A DNA stretch of 64,000 nucleotides. Origin: Mycobacterium malmoense (GTDB lineage: Bacteria > Actinomycetota > Actinomycetes > Mycobacteriales > Mycobacteriaceae). The notes beneath the pieces were generated by a model that was given only the letters and a program-made list of their open reading frames with translations, ran no database searches and was not told the DNA's origin. The stretch lies in assembly GCF_019645855.1 (NCBI RefSeq), contig NZ_CP080999.1, forward strand, positions 4,898,001 to 4,962,000. Reading direction: 5' to 3'. Below, one piece after another: positions 44,025 through 54,446 of this stretch. Both the position numbers and the translations under genes were made by a program. Within the stretch, counting starts at the first letter, position 1; each line of letters opens with the position of its first letter.

Positions 44025-45997
44025 CGGGCGACCACCAGCACGGTCAGGACGCCGAGCGCACCGTAAGCCAGGTACAGGTGCACGCTGCCGGTGTGGGCGC
44101 GCCGCACCGTTCCCGCCGCCACCGTGATCAGCTGCAGCACCGGCGTATAGAAGCGTTCCTCGATCGCGTCGACGATTCTGGTGCGGTAGACGATCTTTTC
44201 AGCGAGATACCGTGACTCCGCGGTGTGCGTGACCTCGACGTCGGTGTCGGGTCGCAGCACGTCGTCGAAGACCCGTTGCAGCGGCTCGGCGAAGGACGTC
44301 GCCGTGTACTGCATGCGTGCGGTGAGATCGTTTGCGCCGCAGGCCCATAGCGGCAAGGCGGCGGGTTCCGGACGCCGGCCCCGGCGCCATCGCGCCAGGA
44401 CGGCCACGGTCAGCGCGGCAACCCCGACGCCGGCCGCGATCACCCCGGGCGCGATCGAACCCAGCAGGCCGGGCAGCCGCACGACTGCCCTGAAGTCGAT
44501 GAACTGCGTCGCCCGTGCGGCCGGCAGCGCGGCGACCGCACGGCGCAGTGCGGGTGCGATAACCGAGGGCGCCACCGCCAGCGTCACACAGGCGGCCGCC
44601 GCAACGGCCATACCGGCCAGCATGCTGCCCGCCGCCTCATGGGCCGTGGCGGCCTCTTCGCTTCGGGGCCGCGCCAGGAATCCGATCCCGAACGCTTTGA
44701 CCATCGCCGCGACTCCCAGGCCCGTGGTGAGCGCGACGGCGCCCACGGCCAGCGGCGTGGTCAAGGCCAGGACGGTGGCGTGCCCGGGGGTTGTGTGGAT
44801 CAGCGACTGGACCAGCAACCACTCGCTGACGAACCCGGCGCCCAGCGGCAGCCCGCACGCCCCCAGCGCGGCGACCCCGAACAGCGTGGTCGTCGCCGGC
44901 ATGCGACGGGCCAAACCGCCCAGCCGGTCGAGGTCACGCAGTCCGGTTGCGGCCAGAACCGACCCGGCCGCCAGGAATCCGAGGCTTTTGAACGCCGCGT
45001 GCGCCACCAGGTGCAGCATGGCCGCGGCCGCGGCGATCATTGCGGGCACCGTCGCGCCCGTGGCCGCGAACAGGGTGGCGGCTCCCAACGCCAGGACGAT
45101 CAATCCGAGGTTCTCGGTCGTCGAATAGGCAAGGAGGCGTTTGAGATCCGTGGCCACCGAAGCCTGCACCACGCCGTAGAGCGCCGACACCCCGCCGACG
45201 ACCATCAACGTGAGTCCCCACCAGCGCGGCCCCGGGCCGAGCAGCTGCAGATCGACACGGCAGATGCCGTAGACGCCGAGGTTGACCATCGCCGCGCTCA
45301 TCAGCGCCGACACCGGGCTCGGCGCCTCCGGGTGTGCGCGTGGCAACCACGCGTGCAGCGGCACCAGCCCGGCCTTGGAACCGAATCCCACAAGCGTCAA
45401 CAGGAAGACCGCGGTGTACACACCCTGCGGTATCCGGTGCAGGTCGGCAAACCGGTCCGCGCCGCCGGACGCCGCCAGCACCATCAGCCCGAGCAGGATC
45501 GACACAAAACCCAGCTGAGTCATGACGGCGTACACCAGCGCGGCCGAGCGGACCTGCGCGCGGGTGTGCTCGGCCAGCACCAGCACCAGTGACGCGACCG
45601 CCATCAACTCCCACGCCAGCAGGAACGTGGTGACCGATCCCGCGGCGGGTACCAGCAGCATCGCCGCGACAAACACCGGCACCGCCGCCAGCGCGACCCG
45701 GCCCAGATGGCCATGCCGGGCATACCCGATCACATAGACGCCGGCCGCGACCGCGACCGCTCCCGTGATCGTCATGAAGAACCCGCCCAGCGGATCGAGG
45801 CCCAGCTGGACACCCGTCAGGGGAAGCAGCCAACCGATGTGGACCGCGCGCACCGAACCGAAGATCCCCAGCATGCCGGCCCACACCCCGCCGGCGCCGA
45901 GCAGCGACGTCAGCACACCCGCGAAGATGGGCCCGAAGTCATTGCGTCGCACCAGCTTCGGCACGGGCACCGCGCTGGTCAGCAGCTCCGCGGTCAC
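44021..45997 (-). CDS. HyfB/NuoL-like proton-translocating subunit (Rv0083-like)
   Basis: Large antiporter-like subunit of 658 residues, with about 15-16 helices and a long C-terminal extension. Marks are SVTTFLLAWELMAVASLVLV, GFGSKAGLVPLHAWLPRAHP, PSPVSALMSAAMVNLGVYGI and LLAYSTTENLGLIVL. The C-terminus resembles HyfB (MQYTATSFAEPLQRVFDDVL). The start GTG 45997 overlaps the Fe-S subunit stop (GTGA). Expected role: proton or sodium pumping in the complex. Confidence 0.87.
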   Translation of the reverse strand: MTAELLTSAVPVPKLVRRNDFGPIFAGVLTSLLGAGGVWAGMLGIFGSVRAVHIGWLLPLTGVQLGLDPLGGFFMTITGAVAVAAGVYVIGYARHGHLGRVALAAVPVFVAAMLLVPAAGSVTTFLLAWELMAVASLVLVLAEHTRAQVRSAALVYAVMTQLGFVSILLGLMVLAASGGADRFADLHRIPQGVYTAVFLLTLVGFGSKAGLVPLHAWLPRAHPEAPSPVSALMSAAMVNLGVYGICRVDLQLLGPGPRWWGLTLMVVGGVSALYGVVQASVATDLKRLLAYSTTENLGLIVLALGAATLFAATGATVPAMIAAAAAMLHLVAHAAFKSLGFLAAGSVLAATGLRDLDRLGGLARRMPATTTLFGVAALGACGLPLGAGFVSEWLLVQSLIHTTPGHATVLALTTPLAVGAVALTTGLGVAAMVKAFGIGFLARPRSEEAATAHEAAGSMLAGMAVAAAACVTLAVAPSVIAPALRRAVAALPAARATQFIDFRAVVRLPGLLGSIAPGVIAAGVGVAALTVAVLARWRRGRRPEPAALPLWACGANDLTARMQYTATSFAEPLQRVFDDVLRPDTDVEVTHTAESRYLAEKIVYRTRIVDAIEERFYTPVLQLITVAAGTVRRAHTGSVHLYLAYGALGVLTVLVVAR

Positions 45998-46473
45998 TTG
46001 CCGGTCACCGACCTGAGGGCGGCGATGATCTGGCTCGGCGTGGGCGGGCAACCCGGGATTTCGACGTCGACGGGCACCACCTCGGCCACGGCCCCGACCA
46101 CGCCATACGCGTCGGTGAAGACGCCCCGGTTCAGCGCACAGTCGCCACAGGCGATCACCCGGCGCGGCCGCGGGGTGGCGTCGAGGGTGGCGCGCAGCGG
46201 TCCGGCCATATTGCGTGTCACGACGCCGGTCACCAGCAGCGCGTCCGCATGGCGTGGCGAGGCCACCAGCCGTGCCCCGAACCGTTCGGCGTCGTAGACC
46301 GGCCCGAACGCGCCCGTGATCTCCACCTCGCACCCATTGCACGAGCCCGCGTCGACGTGCCGGATCTGAAGCGAACCACGCACTCCCCCAGGCGGTTTGG
46401 CCGTCTGCGGCGGTGCGGGTGGCGCGGGTTCGGCGATCCGACCGACCCTGAAGGCTTTGCTGACCCAGCCCAT
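45994..46473 (-). CDS. HycG/NuoB-like [4Fe-4S] subunit (Rv0082-like)
   Basis: Small-subunit homologue of 159 residues. It retains cysteines for an N2-type [4Fe-4S] cluster: Cys45 and Cys48 in GSCNGCEVE, Cys112 in ACGDCAL and Cys142 in IPGCPPTPSQI. So electrons can reach the junction with the HycE-like protein, even though that protein lacks NiFe ligands. ATG 46473 lies five bases after the ArsR gene. Confidence 0.9.
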   Translation of the reverse strand: MGWVSKAFRVGRIAEPAPPAPPQTAKPPGGVRGSLQIRHVDAGSCNGCEVEITGAFGPVYDAERFGARLVASPRHADALLVTGVVTRNMAGPLRATLDATPRPRRVIACGDCALNRGVFTDAYGVVGAVAEVVPVDVEIPGCPPTPSQIIAALRSVTGK

Positions 46474-46478
46474 GGACG

Positions 46479-46817
46479 CTACTCCGGGCCGCCGGCGCGC
46501 AGGTCTTCCAACACCGCCACGCGATCGCTGAGCACCCCGGTGAGGACCTTGCGGGCCACCGTCAGCAGTTCGGCGATGTCCGGCGAGGCGATCGAGTAGA
46601 TCACGGTGTTGCCGTCCCTGAGCGCGTCAACCACGCCGGCTCGGCGCAGAACGCCGAGCTGCTGCGACAGGTTCGATGATTCGAGGCCGACCTCGGGCAA
46701 CAGTTCGGCGACCGACTTGTCGCCCGCGACGAGCAGCTCCAGGATCCTGATCCGCGCCGGGTGCCCCAACGTCTTGAAGAACTCAGCCTTGAGCTTGTAC
46801 AGCGGCTCCGACACCAC
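46479..46817 (-). CDS. ArsR-family regulator (Rv0081-like)
   Basis: Winged-helix regulator of 112 residues, very close to H37Rv Rv0081. The N-terminus SEPLYKLKAEFFKTLGHPAR and the recognition helix LESSNLSQQLGVLRRAG match it almost exactly. No CxC or His-rich metal site of the SmtB/ArsR type is seen, so it may sense something other than metal. The GTG at 46817 follows AGGAG. As first gene of the operon it probably regulates itself; repeats upstream are candidate operators. In H37Rv, Rv0081 is a hub of the hypoxia response. Confidence 0.92.
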   Translation of the reverse strand: MVSEPLYKLKAEFFKTLGHPARIRILELLVAGDKSVAELLPEVGLESSNLSQQLGVLRRAGVVDALRDGNTVIYSIASPDIAELLTVARKVLTGVLSDRVAVLEDLRAGGPE

Positions 46818-46824
46818 GGATCTC

Positions 46825-46868
46825 CTGAAGAACTTAAGCTTTCTATATTCGAACAGTTGAAGAATTTA
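46825..46868. promoter_or_regulatory. Candidate operator region of the Rv0081-like regulator
   Basis: Two direct repeats of TGAAGAAYTTA (46825-46835 and 46858-46868) flank an AT-rich stretch. An imperfect palindrome TTCGAACAGTTGAA is at 46848-46861. It lies 8-51 bases upstream of the regulator gene, where its promoter should be. Confidence 0.5.
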
Positions 46869-46925
46869 TCAGGCGGTGCCGCGGGCTGCACCGTGAGCGG
46901 TCACACACCGGCCTGACGGCGATGC

Positions 46926-47696
46926 TCAGGCACGCGGGTCGGGCGCCGCCAGGAAAGACTCCACCGCCTCGCGATATGCCTGCGGCGCTTCGTCGTGAAT
47001 CAGATGACCGGCCTCGGTTACACGCAAATACGTTGCGGGAGAACCGGTTTTGCTCATAGCGTGCATCTGGCCCGGCGGCGTCACCGAGTTGCCCGCCTCG
47101 ATGAGCAGCGCCGGGGCCCGCACGGCCATCCAGTGCGCCCAGTAGTCCCGGGTACCCCATTCGGCGGCGATCTCGATCCAGCGCGAGGTATGGCCATGCA
47201 ACCGCCAACCGGTCGCGATGCGGTCGAACGCGTCCAGGAAATACCGCCCGGCGACGGGCCCAAACTCGTCGAATACCTTTTCGGCAGAATCGAATTCGAC
47301 CGGAAGGGCATGCGCCCAAGGTTCCCATGGACCGGTGGTGCGGCCCCGGAAGTCCGGGGCCATGTCCTCGACCACCAGCGCCGAAACCAGATCCGGACGC
47401 TCCGCGGCCAAGCACCACGAGTGCAGCGCACCCATCGAATGCCCGACCAGCCGGGCCGGTGCCCCCAACGTGCTCACCGCGTCAGCCAGGTCGGCCACGA
47501 ACCGTTCGGTGCCGATCGGGTGTGGGTCGTCGACGTCGCGACCCCGGTGCCATGGGGCGTCGTAGGTGTACACGGTGCCCAACCGGGTCAGCCACGGTAG
47601 CTGGCGCGACCACGTGGTGCCCCGGCCCATCAGGCCGTGCACCAGCACCAACGGCTGGCCTCGTCCGCCGTGGCAGGTCAACAGATCGCTGGGCAT
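46926..47696 (-). CDS. Alpha/beta hydrolase (Rv3591c orthologue)
   Basis: Alpha/beta-hydrolase of 256 residues. The oxyanion segment is LVHGLMGRGTTW, the nucleophile Ser is in VGHSMGALHSW near residue 87, and the His is in VTEAGHLIHDEAPQAY; the acid is probably the Glu in LLIEAGN. The substrate is unknown. It is divergent from mhuD. H37Rv places PE_PGRS58 between mutY and this gene, where the seven-gene complex stands here. Confidence 0.87.
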   Translation of the reverse strand: MPSDLLTCHGGRGQPLVLVHGLMGRGTTWSRQLPWLTRLGTVYTYDAPWHRGRDVDDPHPIGTERFVADLADAVSTLGAPARLVGHSMGALHSWCLAAERPDLVSALVVEDMAPDFRGRTTGPWEPWAHALPVEFDSAEKVFDEFGPVAGRYFLDAFDRIATGWRLHGHTSRWIEIAAEWGTRDYWAHWMAVRAPALLIEAGNSVTPPGQMHAMSKTGSPATYLRVTEAGHLIHDEAPQAYREAVESFLAAPDPRA

Positions 47697-47803
47697 AGCA
47701 CCATCTTGCGTGGCCCGCCCGGGGGTTGGGTAGGCTCCAGCCGGATTGCCCGGCTCCTCCCCAGGCCGAATCGGCCCGCATCGTCGCCGGGCAGGCGACG
47801 GGG

Positions 47804-47809
47804 TAACCT
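47804..47809 (+). promoter_or_regulatory. -10 element (TAACCT) of mhuD
   Basis: TAACCT ends six bases before the mhuD ATG and no ribosome site is seen, so a leaderless transcript is likely. No obvious IdeR box was found nearby. Confidence 0.45.
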
Positions 47810-47815
47810 AGCGGA

Positions 47816-48136
47816 ATGCCGCCAGTGGTGAAGATCAACGCAATCGAGGTGCCCGCCGACGCTGGCCCCGAACTGGAGAAGCGGTTCGCCCATCGCGCGC
47901 ACGCGGTGGAAAACCAACCCGGTTTCCTCGGCTTTCAGCTGCTGCGTCCGGTCAAGGGCGAGAACCGCTATTTCGTGGTGACACAGTGGGAGTCCGATGA
48001 AGCATTCCAGGCGTGGGCGAACGGGCCCGCCATCGAAGCCCACGCCGGACACCGCGCCAACCCGGTGGCGACTGGCGCAACGCTGCTGGAATTCGAGGTC
48101 GTGCTGGACGTTGCCGGGAACGACCAGGCTGGCTAG
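47816..48136 (+). CDS. mhuD: Haem-degrading monooxygenase MhuD
   Basis: IsdG-like enzyme that breaks down haem to mycobilin and iron without releasing CO. It has 106 residues, nearly identical to Rv3592 (105). The key residues are present, shifted by one because of an extra proline: Asn8 (VKIN), Trp67 (FQAWANG) and His76 (EAHAGHR), the haem ligand. The ferredoxin-like fold is typical. Its 3' end overlaps lpqF by 26 bases. Confidence 0.95.
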   Translation: MPPVVKINAIEVPADAGPELEKRFAHRAHAVENQPGFLGFQLLRPVKGENRYFVVTQWESDEAFQAWANGPAIEAHAGHRANPVATGATLLEFEVVLDVAGNDQAG

Positions 48137-49475
48137 CGAGCGGTCGGCGCGGCGCCGCGCGGCGGCGTTGAGCGCCGCCACGGCACTGGTCGTGACCCTG
48201 GCGCCGGGTTGCGCACCGTCGCCTTCCCCCCACGCGAACGCCGCGAACACCGGGCGGGGGATCGATACCAGAACTCCTCCCGGTCTGCGGGCCCGGCAGG
48301 CCATGGACATGCTCAACTCGGACTGGCCCATCGGGCCGGTCGGTGTCGGCACCCTCGCCGCGCCCGACAAGGTCGGCCCGGTCGAGACCACCATGGAAGG
48401 GCTGTGGTGGGATCGCCCCTTCACCCTCGCCGGCGTCGACATCGGCGCCAGCGTCGCCACGCTGCACGTGGTCTCCTCTTATGGTGCGCGACAAGACATC
48501 CGGATACACACCGACGACGACGGCTGGGTCGATCGGTTCGACGTCGACACGCGGGCGCCAAAGATCGGCTCGTGGCACGACGTCGACGCCGTGCTGGGCA
48601 AGACCGGCGCCCGTTATTCCTACCAGGTCGCCAAGGTCAACGACGGTCGCTGCGATCCGGTGGCGGGCACGAACACCGGCGAATCTCTGCCGCTGGCTTC
48701 GATTTTCAAGTTGTACGTGCTGCACGCGCTGGCGGGCGCGATCAAAAATGGAACGGTGTCCTGGGACGACCAGCTGACCGTCACCGACAAGAGCAGGGCG
48801 GTCGGTTCTTCGGGCTTGGAACTGCCTCCCGGGGCGCACGTTTCGGTGCGCACGGCCGCCGAGAAGATGATCGCCACCAGCGACAACATGGCCACCGACT
48901 TGCTGATCGGGAGAATGGGCACGTCCGCTGTCGAGGAAGCGCTCGTCACCGCCGGCCATCACGATCCGGCCAGCATGACCCCCTTCCCCACGATGTACGA
49001 GCTGTTCTCCGTCGGCTGGGGTCAACCGGATCTGCGCAGCCAATGGAAGCAAGGATCGCCGCAAGTCCGTGCCCGGTTGCTGGCACAGGCGAATTCGACT
49101 CCTTACCAACCCGATCCGACTCGCGCCCACACCCCGGCCTCGACCTACGGCGCGGAGTGGTACGGCAACGCCGAGGACATCTGCCGGGTCCACGCGGCCC
49201 TGCAAGCCGACGCGGTCGGCGCGGCCGCGCCGGTGCGGCAGATCCTTTCCGCGGTGGCGGGCATCCAATTGGACCGGAACGTTTGGCCGTATGTCGGCGC
49301 GAAAGCCGGTGGCCTGCCGGGCGATTTGACGTTTAGCTGGTATGCCGTCGACAAAACTCGGCAGCCGTGGGTGGTCAGCTTCCAGCTGAACTGGCCTCGC
49401 GATCACGGGCCGACCGTGACCGGCTGGATGTTGCAGGTCGCCAAACAGGTCTTCGCGCTGATCGCGCCTCGGTAG
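48111..49475 (+). CDS. lpqF: Lipoprotein LpqF, beta-lactamase-like
   Basis: Exported lipoprotein of 454 residues (452 in Rv3593) with a serine beta-lactamase-like domain. The signal peptide ends at TLAPGC. Motifs: SxxK in LASIFKLYVLHAL, SDN in ATSDNMATDLLIG, and a KTG-like KAGGLPG near the C-terminus. An NTF2/SnoaL-like N-terminal domain precedes it. Actual penicillin hydrolysis cannot be inferred. The TTG at 48111 gives the expected length and is inside mhuD. Confidence 0.86.
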   Translation: MPGTTRLASERSARRRAAALSAATALVVTLAPGCAPSPSPHANAANTGRGIDTRTPPGLRARQAMDMLNSDWPIGPVGVGTLAAPDKVGPVETTMEGLWWDRPFTLAGVDIGASVATLHVVSSYGARQDIRIHTDDDGWVDRFDVDTRAPKIGSWHDVDAVLGKTGARYSYQVAKVNDGRCDPVAGTNTGESLPLASIFKLYVLHALAGAIKNGTVSWDDQLTVTDKSRAVGSSGLELPPGAHVSVRTAAEKMIATSDNMATDLLIGRMGTSAVEEALVTAGHHDPASMTPFPTMYELFSVGWGQPDLRSQWKQGSPQVRARLLAQANSTPYQPDPTRAHTPASTYGAEWYGNAEDICRVHAALQADAVGAAAPVRQILSAVAGIQLDRNVWPYVGAKAGGLPGDLTFSWYAVDKTRQPWVVSFQLNWPRDHGPTVTGWMLQVAKQVFALIAPR

Positions 49476-49478
49476 CCG

Positions 49479-50030
49479 TCACAGCCGCAGCGTCCAGCGG
49501 CCGTTCCGGAAGTGCAGTACGGTGCGACTAAGCGGCGCGATGTCTATGCGCCAGAACGACTTCGGGGCGGCGTCGAGTGCCAGCAGGAGCGCCGCCCGGA
49601 TCACCGCGGGATGTGTCACCGCGACCGCGGGCGCGATGGTGTCCGTCAACGAGGCCAGCCAGCCGGCCACCCGCTCGATCAGGTCGGCGATCGACTCGCC
49701 GCCGTGCGGCGCCCGGTCGGGCTCGGTCAACCACCTCTCGAGGTCTTCGGAACTCGGAGCGCCGAGCGTCTGCCCACGCCACCGCCCACAATCGAGATCG
49801 GCCAGCCGCGGTTCGGTCGTGGCGTGCAGCCCCAGCAGCTCCGCGGTTTGACGGGCGCGCCGCTCGGGTCCGGCAAGCTGACGGGCGTCGCTTTGGATAC
49901 CAAGGCCCGCAACGGCTTCGGCCTGTCGACGGCCCATATCGTTGAGCGGTTCGTCGGTGGGAAAACGCCCGGCCGCCATGGCGTCGGTCATCGCGTGCGA
50001 CACCAGGGTCAGCCGGACGACCTCGGTCAC
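49479..50030 (-). CDS. Histidine-phosphatase-family protein with altered RHG motif
   Basis: Protein of 183 residues of the phosphoglycerate-mutase/histidine phosphatase superfamily. The N-terminal signature, normally LxRHG, reads LTLVSHAMTDAM, so the catalytic His is kept while Arg is Ser and Gly is Ala. Other parts are standard: GRRQAEAVAG, SDARQLAGPERRARQTAELL, HGGESIADLIERV and VAVTHPAVIRAALL. The start GTG 50030 overlaps the cbtA stop by four bases. Membership in a cobalamin-controlled operon suggests a CobC-like (alpha-ribazole phosphatase) job, unproved. Confidence 0.78.
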   Translation of the reverse strand: MTEVVRLTLVSHAMTDAMAAGRFPTDEPLNDMGRRQAEAVAGLGIQSDARQLAGPERRARQTAELLGLHATTEPRLADLDCGRWRGQTLGAPSSEDLERWLTEPDRAPHGGESIADLIERVAGWLASLTDTIAPAVAVTHPAVIRAALLLALDAAPKSFWRIDIAPLSRTVLHFRNGRWTLRL

Positions 50031-50818
50031 GCCGCGATGCTCGGCGCCGATCCGCTCTCGGCTCGCTGCCCCAGCAGCCGGCCGGCAAGCGTCGCGAAGA
50101 CCAGGCCGATGGTCGCCCACAGCACCAGTTGGGTGGCCAGGGAGAGCAGCCTGAATTCGTAGAGCACGTCGGCGGGACAGCCGGGATAGATGATCGCGCC
50201 GGAAGCGTCGCGCAGGGGTTCGGGCGTCTCGTCGACGGTCGGCAGCAGCACCGCCACCACCGCGACCGCCACCAGATAGGCCCCCGCCGCGAGCAGCCTC
50301 CCATTCCACGCGCCGAGCCGGGCTTCGAGCCGCCGGGCCAGCCACACCGCGGCGATTGCCAACACCACTGACGCCAACACCATCACCAGATACCAGCCGG
50401 TGCGTGCCCGGATCGTGTCCGCCTGGCCCACGGCCGGCGGATTCGGCGGATACTTGACGAACGGCACGAGGTACACCGCGCCGAACGCGCCCGCGGCCAA
50501 GAGGGCCGAAAGTGGCCGGGGCGCAGGGTTCTTCGCGCGGGCCGAGACCACGCAGAACAGCACGGCGAACAGCGCGCCCATCGCGACGCCGAAAATCAGC
50601 ACACCGAAACCCAACCCGGCGTTGGCCTGCACCCCGCGGGTGAACAACTCGGTGCCGTGCTCGTGCACGCCGTGGGCGTTCTCGGCGTCGATTCGGCCGT
50701 CTTCAAAGGCGATCGCGCGGCCGATCACCGGCTCGGCGCACAGGCGGGCGAAGACGAACGCCAGCGCCGCCCCGACCGCGCCCGCAAGCACACCGCGTGC
50801 GATCAGACGCTTCTCCAC
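50027..50818 (-). CDS. cbtA: Cobalt transporter membrane subunit CbtA
   Basis: CbtA-family membrane protein of 263 residues with about six helices. It opens EKRLIARGVLAGAVGAALAF and has a His-containing periplasmic loop (ENAHGVHEHGTELFTRGVQ) and FVKYPPNPPAVG. The family is predicted to move cobalt with CbtB and is usually under cobalamin riboswitch control, as here. The GTG start is three bases after cbtB. Confidence 0.9.
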   Translation of the reverse strand: MEKRLIARGVLAGAVGAALAFVFARLCAEPVIGRAIAFEDGRIDAENAHGVHEHGTELFTRGVQANAGLGFGVLIFGVAMGALFAVLFCVVSARAKNPAPRPLSALLAAGAFGAVYLVPFVKYPPNPPAVGQADTIRARTGWYLVMVLASVVLAIAAVWLARRLEARLGAWNGRLLAAGAYLVAVAVVAVLLPTVDETPEPLRDASGAIIYPGCPADVLYEFRLLSLATQLVLWATIGLVFATLAGRLLGQRAESGSAPSIAA

Positions 50819-50821
50819 GCG

Positions 50822-51037
50822 TCAGTGGCAGGGGAAGCCGAGTAGGTGCCGCGCGTCGTGTACGAACTCGTGCACGTGGGAGTCACTGCCGAACAGCGAC
50901 ACCGCGCCCTGGTCGACACCGACGAAGTAGAGCGCCAGAAGAGCCAGGAAAACGGTGGCCGCCAACCAGAGCGTGGCGCTTGCCGCGGATAGGTCAACCG
51001 CCCGGACACGGGTGCGGGCTGCGTGGGGATTGGACAC
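50822..51037 (-). CDS. cbtB: Cobalt transporter small subunit CbtB
   Basis: Small protein of 71 residues with one transmembrane helix (LWLAATVFLALLALYFVGV) and the metal-binding C-terminal His motif HVHEFVHDARHLLGFPCH. This is the hallmark of CbtB. The GTG start at 51037 has AAGGAG upstream. It is the first gene after the riboswitch. Confidence 0.93.
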   Translation of the reverse strand: MSNPHAARTRVRAVDLSAASATLWLAATVFLALLALYFVGVDQGAVSLFGSDSHVHEFVHDARHLLGFPCH

Positions 51038-51069
51038 AGTTGACTCCTTCTCGGGATGTCGCGTCCCGC

Positions 51070-51175
51070 TTGGCGGATGGCTGCCATGGCCTGCGAGCTT
51101 CGGGTCTGACTTTGGACAGTGGCGCGACCGCTCTGGGATTTCACCAGATTCCGTGGCTCGTCGACAACAGTCGTC
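51070..51175 (-). promoter_or_regulatory. Cobalamin (B12) riboswitch
   Basis: The minus-strand leader contains the conserved core ATCTGGTGAAATCCCAGAGC, then GGTCGCGCCACTGT, then the B12-box region AGTCAGACCCGAAGCTCGC. These match the cobalamin riboswitch pattern GGTG-AAxTCC-CGGxCCCGCCACTGT-AGTCAG. It lies between clpC1 and cbtB and should switch the cbtB-cbtA-phosphatase operon off when adenosylcobalamin is plentiful. The outer limits are approximate. Confidence 0.88.
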
Positions 51176-51191
51176 AGTGTATGCCCCGCCG

Positions 51192-53726
<2,535 letters not shown>

Positions 53727-53940
53727 CGGTGGTTACCTGCTCTCCCTCACCATCGGTACAGCCCTCGCCGGTCCAGTGCGGCCGGAATCGCATACCTGCC
53801 ATCCACTGTAATGGTCGGCCTACCAGGGTTCCTAACCTTGCCGGTGCCTAGCACAGCCACAACACATAAACGAGGAAAACCACCAAAGCGTTTCCCGCGT
53901 AGACCGACGATCGTTTCGCCGCCAGCGAAAAAGACAAACT

Positions 53941-53976
53941 ACCGGCGCCCGGGCGCACTCGGGCCCGGGCGCCGGT
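53941..53976 (-). terminator. Intrinsic terminator of lsr2
   Basis: A perfect 14-bp GC-rich stem (53941-53954 with 53963-53976) has an eight-base loop. On the minus strand it is followed by TAGTTTGTCTTTTTCG, a T-rich run unusual for this genome. It lies 11 bases after the lsr2 stop. Confidence 0.88.
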
Positions 53977-53986
53977 AAACGGTTTG

Positions 53987-54325
53987 TTAGGTCGCCGCGT
54001 GGAATGCGTCGATCACCTCGGCCGGGATGCGGCCGCGCGTCGACACGTTGTGCCCGTTTCGGCGGGCCCACTCCCGGATCGCGGCGCTCTGCTCGCGGTC
54101 GATCGCGCCACGCCCGCGTCCGGAGCCGGAACGCCCACGCCGGCGGCCTCCGACGCGACGGCCGGCTTCCACCCATTGCTTCAGATCGCCGCGAAGTTTC
54201 GCGGCATTCTTGGACGAAAGGTCAATCTCATAGGTCACCCCGTCAAGCCCGAATTCAACCGTTTCGTCGGCTGCGCCCGCACCGTCGAAATCATCGACCA
54301 GGGTGACGGTCACTTTTTTGGCCAT
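53987..54325 (-). CDS. lsr2: Nucleoid-associated protein Lsr2
   Basis: H-NS-like protein that bridges AT-rich DNA and silences genes. It has 112 residues, as in Rv3597c. The N-terminal oligomerisation domain begins MAKKVTVTLVDDFDGAGAAD; the C-terminal DNA-binding domain has the AT-hook-like RGRGAIDREQ and IREWARRNGHNVSTRGRIP. The ATG at 54325 follows GAGGA. A TATGCT element at 54407-54412 (minus strand) is a possible -10, which would give a leader of roughly 75 bases. Confidence 0.97.
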   Translation of the reverse strand: MAKKVTVTLVDDFDGAGAADETVEFGLDGVTYEIDLSSKNAAKLRGDLKQWVEAGRRVGGRRRGRSGSGRGRGAIDREQSAAIREWARRNGHNVSTRGRIPAEVIDAFHAAT

Positions 54326-54446
54326 TAGCTTATCCTCGCATTTCGTCCTGGGTAGTTGCTGAGCAGTTTGGATTGACCCCCGGTCACCAATCTGCCATAA
54401 GAACGCAGCATACTCAATCCAGACGCAAGACGTACAGTTGGACTTT

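Noticed and set aside
46818..46925. Search for a DosR box before the Rv0081-like operon
   Set aside because: No GGGACT/AGTCCC-type palindrome was visible, so control by DosR was not claimed.
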